A stretch of 64,000 bases of DNA from Triplophysa rosa (lineage: Eukaryota > Chordata > Actinopteri > Cypriniformes > Nemacheilidae), in assembly GCF_024868665.1 (NCBI RefSeq), contig NW_026634127.1, forward strand, positions 1-64,000, given 5' to 3'. The notes under the pieces were generated by a model. That model made no database searches, was not told the DNA's origin, and saw nothing but the letters and a program-made list of their open reading frames with translations. The position numbers and the translations under genes were made by a program. Below are positions 1 to 8,307 of this stretch, piece by piece. The number at the start of each line of letters is the position of its first letter. Position 1 is the stretch's first letter.

Positions 1-127
1 CTCATGACATAGTCATGCTTGGTTCTTGATTAGTACATGGCTTAACTCATCATTAATTCATATTAAAGTGATTATTAATTTAGGTATTAGTACATGATTA
101 TTCATGTACTGTTATTGTAAAGTGTAC
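1..127. repeat. End of a MITE-like repeat
   Basis: The reverse complement of this stretch begins near an ACACTTTACAATA motif and continues with GTACATGA and repeated ATCATG words. It resembles the start of the repeat at about 25241, which has AACACTTTACGG followed by GTACATGA. I read it as one end of a short non-autonomous DNA transposon cut by the window edge. The family name is not established. Confidence 0.4.
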
Positions 128-1199
128 GTTAATCCTAAACAAAGCTTCGCTGTCTTGAACCGAGCTGGTAGCACTCAAATTTCACGCTATGGACATAAAA
201 CAAATCGTACCCGATTAACATGTCAGACGCTGTCACCTACAGGTCGACACCTACAAAACAAGTTGTAATACACCCGGTTACAATCCTCCTCTTTCAAACA
301 AATTTACGAGCCTTGGTGCGGACACCTCTCACTGGAATGTTATAGACTGGGTGAAAACTCTGAAAAACAAGGTAATCTGCATGGCCTCTCTGCCTTTCCT
401 CTCTCATATATTGAATACATTGTATAATTACTTCTTTACTTATTTAATAGATGCTTTATTTATTTATTTAATCACATGATTATTCATTTAAACCTGTTTG
501 TTTATTCAAACAGTGTTTGTGTAGTTGTTGTCTTATTCATTATTATTTTTAAACGGTGTTTAAATAACCAATGATTGCGTATTAATAATGATCTCATCAT
601 CTCCTTTAAATTACATATTTTCATTCATGCTAAAGATATGTAGCAATACATCCTAAAACATGCCCTAATACATGCCCCGGAAAAATGGGATGTGAGGGCA
701 CGGTCAAAAGTTCAACGCGACGTGGGCGGTACCACACTAAGGGGCGGATACGGTCAAAGGTCAACGCAAAGTGGGCAGTCCCTCGCAACGTGGGTGGTCC
801 AGAAGTAATTCAACCCCACTCCGCAAAGATCAAAGGTCACCATCAATCATTTTGACACTATGACCCGCATATATACTACTACCCAGTTTTGCCTACCTAA
901 AATTACATTTGCCATTCAACGGGGCAGGATACATAGAAAAATGAGTCGTATTGGATCAGATTGCCTGTACTGTGACTAAACAAACAACCCAACGAAATGG
1001 CCAGAGGTGTCATTTCCCCACTTTTGTGTTTGAGTTTCCTATTTTGAACTTTGACCGCGGTGTCCGCGGTGCCCTATGCTGCGCGTGCACTTTGGTCGAC
1101 AGAGCGACAAACCGCCCTTGTGCAGCGCATGCCATTGAAATGAATGGATTTCATAGCGAAGCGCAGCGCATTCCACGTCCTGTGTGAAAGCCGCTTTAG
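128..1199. other. Gene-free stretch with short repeats
   Basis: No convincing coding exon is visible. The part from about 640 to 830 contains imperfect direct repeats of a motif built on CGGTCAAA and GTGGGC. The part from about 1020 to 1190 looks like dispersed fish repeat sequence (CpG-rich, with CATTGAAATGAATGGA). The small open frame at 951-1187 runs through this repeat and has no recognisable domain. Confidence 0.4.
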
Positions 1200-1366
1200 G
1201 AGGGTTGGTGTCCTGCAGAGTTTAGCTCCAACTTGGCTCAACACCTGTCTGCATGTTTCTACTATGCTTAGTGAGACCTTGATTAACTGGTTCAGGTGGG
1301 TTTGATTAGGTTTGAAGCTAAACTGTGAAGGACACCGGCCCTCCAGGACTGACTTTGGACACCCCT
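1200..1366. repeat. Dispersed fish repeat with CCTGCAGAGTTTAGCTCCAA core
   Basis: The words GTCCTGCAGAGTTTAGCTCC, CTTGATTAACTGGTTCAGG and CTCCAGGACTGACTTTGG mark a repeat that is very common in cyprinid genomes. A related copy lies at 58672-58852, next to an sp1 exon. Its right end is interrupted by the solo LTR that begins at 1367. Confidence 0.6.
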
Positions 1367-1938
1367 TGTCACGGTCCCACCTTCTTGTTTCTGAATTTCT
1401 AGTCGTGTGGCGGGATCGGGGCAGAGCCCTTAGGTTTTATGTGAGAAAACCATGAGTTGTTTGTTTTTACTTCTCGTGTTTTCTCTTGTCTTGTCATTGG
1501 CCCTGCCCCTCTCGTCTCTTGTATTGGTTTCCTCCCGTGTCTTATGTTCCTCACCTGCCCTGTGTAATTATCCCTTGTTTGTCTTGCCTATTTAATGCCT
1601 CATGTATCATTGTCCTGTGTTCAGTCATTGTGTATGGTGTGCGTTAAATGTGTTGATGTACGTTCAATGTGTTGATGTACCCTGGCTACCTGTCTCTCCC
1701 ATGTTCCTGTTCCGGTTTGGATTGTCCCGTCTAGTCTTAGTAAGTGTTTGAGTTTAGTTTATGTCAAGTGTTGTTTTAGTTCAGTTTAGTGTCAGTTAGT
1801 CTTCTTGTTTATATTCCTGTCTTGTTTTTCCCCCATTGTGGGTTTTTGTTTTGTGTTTATAGTTGTGAAATAAAGTCTTTTGTTATCCCCGCACTCACGC
1901 CTGCCTGCAATTGGGTTCTCCTCACGAAATTCCTGACA
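1367..1938 (+). mobile_element. Solo LTR of a non-autonomous LTR retrotransposon (family L)
   Basis: This 572-bp unit starts TGTCACGG, ends CCTGACA, and is flanked on both sides by CCCCT (1362-1366 and 1939-1943), a clean 5-bp target duplication. Inside are a GC/CCAAT-like element (ATTGGCCCTGCCCC, one change from the other copies), a TATA-like CCTATTTAATG and a polyadenylation-type AAATAAAGT, so it has U3-R-U5 organisation. Related LTRs occur at 2476-3051, 5342-5794, 9051-9613, 17444-18006, 26300-26868 and 54551-55089. I call them family L for convenience only. A solo LTR normally arises by recombination between the two LTRs of a full element. Confidence 0.85.
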
Positions 1939-2028
1939 CCCCTACCGTATGGTCTGAATCACTGACGTCCATTCCCAGAATACTAAATGAGAGAACTACA
2001 GTGATGTTGACTACATAAGCGAAATCAG

Positions 2029-2289
2029 ATGAATCAGATATTTATTGTGGACACAACCAGGATCAAAAGTTCTTCAATACACCCAACATCACCCCTTTCA
2101 AAAAGTAAAGCTAAAGATGCAGGTAGTTCATTTGGTAAGTCTTTGGCATCAAAAAGAGTGAAATGCCAAACTAAAGAGACAAAAAGACTTCAGTTAGTGC
2201 CATCACCAAGAATAAGAAAGCAAGTCATAAAACAAAAACAGTATTGCATTTATAGCTCTAAACCACCAAACCATATTTTAAAACAGTGA
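2029..2289 (+). CDS. Hypothetical lysine/serine-rich exon or ORF in the transposon
   Basis: An 86-residue open frame begins just inside the left inverted end. The product is basic and Ser/Lys-rich, with runs such as SPLSKSKAKDAG, and shows no domain I recognise. It could be the first coding exon of a transposase-type gene carried by the element, since an exon-like segment follows at 2369. Without homology evidence it may also be a chance ORF. Confidence 0.3.
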   Translation: MNQIFIVDTTRIKSSSIHPTSPLSKSKAKDAGSSFGKSLASKRVKCQTKETKRLQLVPSPRIRKQVIKQKQYCIYSSKPPNHILKQ

Positions 2290-2368
2290 GACACTTTGAG
2301 TTTATCCTTCACTGTTGAGTTATTAATTCTTTACTACAGTTGTAATGAGGAATTGCCTTTTTTTATAG

Positions 2369-2451
2369 GTTCAACAAACCTCAAAATAACATGGGAGGAT
2401 GCAGAGGTGAAAACACATGATGAAGTTCATACAGACATGCAAAGTGCCTGG
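2369..2451 (+). CDS. Probable internal exon of unknown gene
   Basis: The stretch is bounded by a good acceptor (a T-run, then ATAG) and a consensus donor (CCTG followed by GTAAGC). One frame is open across all 83 bases and encodes a fragment beginning STNLKITWEDAEV. Its neighbours are the ORF at 2029-2289 and the open stretch at 5795-5995, now separated from it by an LTR-element insertion. The likely owner is the enclosing transposon, but a captured host exon cannot be excluded. Confidence 0.4.
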
Positions 2452-2475
2452 TAAGCGAGACTGTAAGAGATGTTC

Positions 2476-3051
2476 TGTCACGGATTGGTAGAAGGAAGAA
2501 CCCAAGTGCAGGCAAGGCGTGAAGGGGTTAACAAAATATTTATTTAAACAAGACAAAAACAGAAACTAAAACACCCACAATGGGGGAAAAACCGTAACTA
2601 GACAATAACCATAAAACAAAAACTTCCCACAGGGGGCAAAGAAAAACAAGCACAATAAACAGATAATATATAACAATCAAACACAGACGGGACAGAACGT
2701 GGCTTAAGACGTAGTAAAGGAACAGCACGAACTCACACACGAAAGCAAGCAGGACAGGGTGCGACGAACATGAACACAAAAAATGCAGTCACGCAAGTAA
2801 CCACAAGTACAAAGAAACAGAGGGATTATAGGGCAAAACAAACGATGGGATAATCGACATGGGGCAGGTGTGGTAATATAACACAGGGAAGGATAAAGAA
2901 TACAGAGACGGAGGGGCGGGAAGACAGACACGGAGAGAAAATGATATATTGTAAAAAGCAAAATCATGGTTTCTCTCACATAACCAAGAGGCTTTGCATG
3001 GCTCTGCTACAGCGACCAGAGAATAAACATGACTGAAGGAGAGGCCTGACA
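2476..3051 (-). mobile_element. 3' LTR of family L element, minus orientation
   Basis: On the minus strand this LTR begins TGTCAGGCC at 3051 and ends CCGTGACA at 2476. A purine tract (AAGGGGGGGGCT) lies immediately upstream, as expected for the primer of plus-strand synthesis next to a 3' LTR. The family's tail (AATAAA-type signal, TTAACCCCTTCACGCC, CCTGCACTTGGGTTC) is present near 2500-2560. The matching 5' LTR is missing, because the internal region abuts another copy at about 4263. Confidence 0.75.
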
Positions 3052-4263
3052 GAAGCCCCCCCCTTAATGAGCACCTCCAGGTGCTCACCAAGGGGTAGAC
3101 GGACAGACAAGGAAGACTGAGACAAAGACCAGACAAAACATGGAGAACAGAATAAGGGGTAGACAAGACAAAATAACAAAGGGACTGGGTGGGACAACAA
3201 AAACAACAAACATGGGAGGGGGGGTGGGGCAAAACAAGAGTTCACAGGGACCAAAAGGGTGGGGGGAAAGTCCCAGTCCCCGGCTGCGCTCGAGGGCGCG
3301 GAGTCCTGGGGGACTTAGGGGAAGTCCTGGGGGGACAGTCTTGGCCTGGGAGTTTCCCAGGGGCGCTGGAAGGGCTTGACGCCGGCTGGAAGGCCGGCTG
3401 GACAGGGCTTGACGCCGGCTGGAAGGCCGGCTGGACAGGGCTTGACGCCGGCTGGAAGGCCGGCTGGACAGGGCTTGACGCCGGCTGGAAGGCCGGCTGG
3501 ACAGGGCTTGACGCCGGCTGGAAGGCCGGCTGGACAGGGCTTGACGCCGGCTGGATGGGCCGGACTGACTGTACCGACTGGGACGCCGGCTGGACACCGG
3601 ACTGGGACGCCAGGCTGGTCACCGGACTGGACGCCGGCTGGATCACCGGACTGGATACGCCGGCTGATCACCGGACTGGACACAGGGCTGGACACAAGAC
3701 TGGACACAGAGGCTGGACACAAGACTAGCAAGACACAAACTGACGGACTGGACGCGGACGGACCGATGGACACAAGACTGGACGCCGGCTGGATCGCCGG
3801 CTGCACCGGACTGGACTCGACACTAGACACGACACTGGACACCGGACTGGGCATCGGCTGCACCGGACTGGACACCGGCTGCACCGGACTGGACGCCGGC
3901 TGCACTGGCTGGGTTGGAGTCCGCGCCCCCCTCCGCTGCCTCTTCTTCTTCAACCGAACCGCAGGGCCTGTGGTCGGCTGCGAGGCAGCTTTGGAGGGCG
4001 TGGCTAGCTCCGCACCGGAGGAGTCTGTAGACACTTCCTCCTTCCTCGCTTGCCACGGAGGGTGACTGGTGGAGACGAGACTGCAGGGGCTGAAGCGGAA
4101 GGTGTGGTGTTCCCCAGGGTGGCGACCGCCACTACACAATCCTCCGCAATAGGAGGTAGGCGGGAGCTGGAGGAGCCTGGGTGGTCGCTGGAGGAGAGGC
4201 CATTAAACATGTCTTTGAATGACCCCCTGACCATTCTCTCTCGGTCCTCCAGAGATGGAGGTT
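3052..4263 (-). pseudogene. Internal region of family L element with SPVQPA-repeat ORF
   Basis: On the minus strand a long open frame (4139-3315) contains a basic stretch (KKKRQRRG) followed by many proline-rich repeats of the type SSPVQPA. It ends in a conserved segment also found in the copies at about 5170-5300 and 8800-9000 (ALERSRG and PPPMFVVFVV in their frames). I read it as the remains of the single gag-like ORF of a non-autonomous LTR element. No protease, polymerase or integrase is present. Frames on both strands stay open because the repeat units are multiples of three. A purine tract and a short hairpin (3069-3086) lie at its 3' end. Confidence 0.5.
3371..3560. repeat. 33-bp minisatellite, about 5.5 units
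   Basis: A unit starting GGGCTTGACGCCGGCTGGAA repeats almost perfectly every 33 bases. It contains overlapping palindromes (GCCGGC) and encodes an 11-residue repeat in several frames. It lies inside the repeat-rich ORF of the family L element. Confidence 0.9.
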
Positions 4264-5794
4264 GACCGAGGCCCATTCAGAACCCAGCGGGCAGCAAGAT
4301 GGACGGCACGGCGTCGTCCTCACGGTCCGCTCAAGCCCGCTTGCTGCTAGGTTTCCGCCAGGGGAACTACTGGGAATCGGGAGTTCGCCGGGGCATTCTC
4401 GGCGGTGGCTGAGAGGGCTGAGTTCAACGAGGCAGAGTTGAAGACGATCTTCAACTGCTGCCTCACTCAGCGCCTCACCCCGTCTGAGAAGAGGCTGCTG
4501 GGTCCCCTAGGGTTCGCGGCAATGGTCAGGTTCGTGGCCAACCGGGACGATCCGGGGGATGGGGTTCCACGTGGGACTTCCACCTTCGCGGTCGATCACG
4601 CCGGAGGGCCTTGACCTGACTGCCGCTGCCCGGGGGGACTCGGTACCCTCCGGCTTGAGCTCCACGGTCCCCGTTCACTCTGGTGGCGCCGGTAGCGAGC
4701 GGGAGGGAGGGGATCCGGGGATGACGTCGGCTGATTCCTCCACTGCGGAACTCCCTCCGGTCCCCACGGATTCGCCAAGGTCGGCTATGGATCCGGTGGT
4801 GCGCAGCGGAGGAGCATCCACGCCGGTGCAGCCGGCGGTGCTGCCGGCGTCCAGTCCGGTGGTGCTGCCGATGTCCTGTCCAGTGTCCAGTCCGGTGCAG
4901 CCGGCATCCAGTCCGGTGCAGCCGGCATCCAGTCTGGTGCAGCCGGCATCCAGTCCGGTGCAGCCGGCGTTCTGTCCGGTGCAGCCGGCGTCCTGTCCAG
5001 TGTCCAGTCCGGTGCAGCCGGCGTTCAGTCGTGTGTCCAGTCATGTGTCCAGTCCGGCGGTCCAGCCGGTCTTCCAGCCGGTCCCTAGTCCGGCAGCCAA
5101 TCCGGCCCCGGGGAGACCCCCAGGGTCAAGGACTGTCCCCCCCAGGACTCCTCCTAAATCCCTTTGGACTACGCACCCTCAGGTGCAGCCGGGGACTGGG
5201 ACTTCTCCCCACCCCCATTGACTGCCCCCTATGGGCTCTGGTTTGGCCCCTCCCCCCCTCCCATGTTTGTTGTTTTTATTGTCTCACCCTAGTCCCTTTG
5301 TAATTTTGTCTTGTCTGCCTCTTGTCCTTTTGACAATAATATGCGTTCTCTCCAGTGTCCTGTCATTGGCCCCGCCCCTCTCGTTTCCTGTATTGTCTCC
5401 CTCTTGTGTCTTATGTTCTACACCTGCCCTTGCTCGTTATCCCTCGTTTGTCTTCCCTATTTAAACCCTCATGTTTCTTTGTCCTGTGCTCGGTCATTGT
5501 GTTTGGTGTGTCTTGCTGCGTTCTGTGTTGATGTACCCTGGCTGTTTTTCCCAAGTTCGATTTCCTGTGTGGATTGTCCTGTCTATTCTCAGTAAGTGTT
5601 TGAGTTTAGTTTATGTCAAGTGTTGTTTTAGTTCAGTTTAGTCTCAGTTAGTCTACATCCTGTTATTATCCTGTTGTGTTATTATACCCCATCGTGGGTC
5701 TTTGTTTTGTGTTTATTTTCTGTTAAATAAAGTCTTTTGTTAACCCCTTCATCCCCGCTGCCTGCAATTGGGTTCTTACCTGCATTTCATGACA
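4264..5794 (+). mobile_element. Second family L copy, plus orientation, head to head with the first
   Basis: From about 4290 the plus strand carries a gag-like segment, then SPVQPA-type repeats (4830-5080, about 21-bp units around GTCCAGTCCGGTGCAGCCGG), then the conserved tail segment at 5170-5300 and a partial 3' LTR (about 5342-5794, ending CATGACA). The purine tract and the first part of the LTR are deleted relative to 9051-9613. The LTR part keeps CATTGGCCCCGCCCC, a TATA-like CCCTATTTAAACC and AAATAAAGTC. The junction with the inverted copy is near 4263. I see no LTR there. Confidence 0.65.
4405..4614 (+). pseudogene. Gag-like fragment of family L element
   Basis: The frame encodes a 69-residue fragment starting MAERAEFNEAELKTIF and containing LGPLGFAAMVRFVANRDD. 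It resembles the short gag-like proteins that accompany proline-rich repeats in many cyprinid non-autonomous LTR elements. That resemblance is from memory and not tested. Upstream, in another frame (from about 4299), is a segment containing ARLLLGFRQGNYWE that also looks gag-like, so the original ORF seems frameshifted near 4400. Confidence 0.4.
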
Positions 5795-5995
5795 CATTCA
5801 AGCAGAGCTGGAAGCCTTAAAGGAATGAACATTGACTGGTGTGAGCAATTATGTTTGGAACAGGATCACAATTTTAATAAAAGAGTGAATTTAAGAAACA
5901 GGCAAAAAAATGTTTTTCCTGTAAAAAAACGGAACATTAAACATGCTTGTGAACATGCTATCCCATTTAGTACACAACGTGGACTACAGTTTTAA
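5795..5995 (+). CDS. Open stretch of unknown gene, transposon right half
   Basis: Directly after the inserted LTR a frame stays open to a stop at 5993-5995. It encodes a charged segment including GMNIDWCEQLCLEQDHNF and, further on, PVKKRNIKHACEH. Composition and the lack of repeats suggest real former coding sequence, probably the C-terminal part of the gene whose exon is at 2369-2451. I recognise no domain. The His/Cys residues could hint at a zinc-binding region, but the pattern is not diagnostic. Confidence 0.35.
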   Translation, partial: HSSRAGSLKGMNIDWCEQLCLEQDHNFNKRVNLRNRQKNVFPVKKRNIKHACEHAIPFSTQRGLQF

Positions 5996-6296
5996 CAAAA
6001 TGTTATACATTTGCTGTTTATACGTTTATTGTTGCAGTGTTGCTGTGTTTAACATGCAAATGCATGCAAAACTACCTGCATCTTTAGCTTTGCTTTTTGA
6101 AAGGGGTCAACTTTTGTTCATGGTTGTATCTACAATCACTATTATCTGATTCATCTGATTTTGCTTATGTAGTCAACATCACTGTAGTTTGTAAGGTCTG
6201 AATCACTGTAGTGATTGTAGTTTTTCATTAACCAGTTTAAAAACTGTTTACTTACAACAAGACTGTTGAGTGGGAGATTTGTTTTCATGATTTTGA

Positions 6297-6690
6297 GTCC
6301 CCAAAGTGATGTTTCATTGAAGTTTGTGTATCACTAGAGTCCCCAAAGTGACATTAAACTGGAGTTTGTGTATCACCAGAGTCCCCAAAGTGATGCTTTA
6401 TTGGAGTGTGTGTATCACCAGACTCCCCAAAGTGAAGTTAAACTGGAGTGTGTGTATCACCAGAGTCCTCAAAGTGACATTAAACTGGAGTTTGTGTATA
6501 ACCAGTGTCCTCAAAGTGACATTAAACTGGAGTTTGTGTATCACCAGAGTCCCCAAAGTGACATTAAACTGGAGTGTGTGTATCACCAGAGTCCCCAAAG
6601 AGATGTTAAACTGGAGTGTGTGTATAACCAGAGTCCTCAAAGTGAAGTTAAACTGGAGTGTGTGTATCACTAGAGTCCCCAAAGTGAGTA
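6297..6690. repeat. 42-bp tandem repeat, about nine units
   Basis: The unit is 42 bases, built on GAGTCCCCAAAGTGACATTA then AACTGGAGT and GTGTATCACC. Because 42 is divisible by three, several frames stay open and give 14-residue peptide repeats, which I do not regard as real proteins. The array sits between the DNA transposon (ending at 6191) and the ERV (starting at 6860). Confidence 0.9.
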
Positions 6691-6859
6691 ACGTGGTGTA
6701 CACCACTTATAGACGCATAGTCATTTTTATTTGTGTAGTACTTTTTACAATCATGCATTACAGAAAATCATAACTTAAATGTTTTGGGATGGTGTGTTAT
6801 TAGTCATTTCTATACTAAATGAACTACAGGGATGCCAGCAGTTGTCATGGCATGATTCG

Positions 6860-7583
6860 TGTCGTGGCAAGAAGTTTATCAGCCAATGTTGAAAGAATTC
6901 ACGAAGACCAGAGAGCCAGGTTTCAAGAGGTTTCAATCTTTATTTGCTCGAGCAAGCAAAGTGAGACATACAGAGTGCATCTGTAGATGCCCAACAAATA
7001 CACTTCTGACTCCATCTTTTATACACTGTTCTCAAGTCGTTATCACAGCTTAAACCAATCATATTTACCTGACATCATCTTCTCCCAATCAGGTTCTACA
7101 TGACATCACTTATTTTTGTTAGTCCATCCTCTTTTGACATTCCACAGTTAAATATCAAGCTTCTTACATCAACTTTTAACTGTGGCAAAACCTTTTAAAG
7201 GATTAAAAAATACATGTACATACATCCATCTTTAAAATGTAGATGTATGTCATTTTGTCAGTTGCTAAGACACATACATCCATCTCTAAAATGCGAATGT
7301 ATGTCATATTGACATTTACTACCTCTATACCATACATTTTAGACCAGATCTCGTGTGAAGAATGCATATTGTGTGTGTGCTCAAAACGTTTGCGTGCGAT
7401 GCAGATGCCTCATGGTACTGCTTGATGTTCAACATAGCCTGTAACCTTTGACCCATGAGATCATGGTCTTTTTGCTATGAGACTCATAGTGCGTGAGACC
7501 TTTATCTAGTTTAAATGCATTGTTTCATATAAAAACTCAATCAATAAAAGAAAAACTTAATACTGTAATAGAAAAACCACCAT
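6860..7583 (-). repeat. ERV LTR 1 (3' LTR)
   Basis: This is the downstream LTR in coding direction. A polypurine tract lies at its upstream edge (7587-7598) and the ATTCG duplication at the other edge. On the minus strand it has a TATA box TATAAAAG (7023-7016) and, about 75 bases on, a polyadenylation hexamer AATAAA (6944-6939), which the other two LTRs lack. Two direct repeats containing CATACATCCATCT and GATGTATGTCAT-like words (about 7214-7305) sit in U3 and could be enhancer repeats. It lacks an insertion of about 10 bases after CAGTTGCT that LTRs 2 and 3 share. Confidence 0.85.
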
Positions 7584-7586
7584 ATA

Positions 7587-7598
7587 ATCCCCCCTTTG
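7587..7598 (-). other. ERV polypurine tract
   Basis: The minus strand reads AAAGGGGGGATT immediately before the 3' LTR, in the position and composition expected for a retroviral polypurine tract. The same sequence precedes LTR 2 at about 16001-16012. Confidence 0.75.
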
Positions 7599-7872
7599 AG
7601 GCTGAAAATCCTCACACTCCAATCAGGTGTTATCCTTAACCATAGGGAGTCACATACTAACATAAAATGTAATAGCAAATAATAGACAAAAGTGCTCAAA
7701 ATTTTTTAATTGCGTGTGCATTTTGTGAATGATATAAGTGAATGATATAACAATACTTAGGTTATTAGCAAGCAATATATGTAAACAAAAATCCTTCCAC
7801 CATTCTGTAAATACTTCATACCATGAGTATTTCTGTTTTTAAACCCTCTAAACTTATTTTAATTCTTGACCC

Positions 7873-8307
7873 TTAGTCAATATTAGCATTTGTGTGATTA
7901 TTATCCATGCTATGTTGTGATACAGCATAAACAATCATCTGGCTCGGAACAGCGGCTGCAGCTGTTCGTTGAAATGACTTCATTACACATGGCCAAATGC
8001 ATAATGTCAATAAAAGAAATACAATAATGCAAACCGCAAGTAACATTACATTTTTCATATTGGAGAAAACACCCTTGATCCAATCCCAGTTAAAAGTGTC
8101 TGAGGTAATCTCAGATTTGGTTAAAGTCTCAACCATCAATGAAATGTTTTTCATTCCTTCATCGATGAGATGTCCATCTGCATCATTCTCTGGAATATAG
8201 GTCCTTATATATATAGGCCATCCTCCATCCTCCTCATCCTCGGCAGCTTCTCCACCGTCCACCAGCCTCGTTGGCAAGCGGGGGAGGCGAGCGTCTTGGG
8301 GATCCAC
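7873..8307 (-). pseudogene. Env transmembrane-subunit tail, copy A, fused to antisense repeat sequence
   Basis: The 144-residue frame has a Trp-containing juxtamembrane segment (FNWDWIKGVF, about residues 72-81), a hydrophobic span of about 20 residues (87-107) rich in Val, Leu, Ile and Cys, and a short cytoplasmic tail with a possible YAVS sorting motif. This layout and its position just upstream of the polypurine tract fit the C-terminus of a retroviral Env transmembrane subunit. The first 25-30 residues are probably antisense family L sequence. No fusion peptide, immunodominant loop or surface subunit remains, so it cannot encode a working envelope. Copy B (16287-16721) differs at one residue near the N-terminus. 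Confidence 0.6.

Larger units (their letters stand above)
1997..6191. mobile_element. Unidentified DNA transposon with about 45-bp inverted ends, invaded by LTR elements
   Basis: The 45 bases from 1997 and the reverse complement of the 45 bases ending at 6191 differ at only one position; both begin CTACAGTGATGTTGACTACA. Between them lie open frames that look like exons (2029-2289, 2369-2451, 5795-5995), plus about 3.3 kb of inserted LTR-element sequence (2476-5794). A GGTCTGAATCACTG word occurs in direct orientation just outside each end (about 1957 and 6197). It could be part of the element or relate to the target. I do not recognise the superfamily. The true outer ends may lie slightly beyond the matched 45 bases. 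Confidence 0.5.

Noticed and set aside
3085..4139. Long open frames on both strands with Pro/Ala/Trp/Gly-rich repeats
   Set aside because: They follow from a 33-bp repeat that is a multiple of three. Only the minus-strand SPVQPA frame fits the element's gag-like ORF. The plus-strand frames are shadows.
6324..6773. Plus and minus frames of 100-150 residues over 6324-6773
   Set aside because: They are translations of the 42-bp tandem repeat with no start context or domain.
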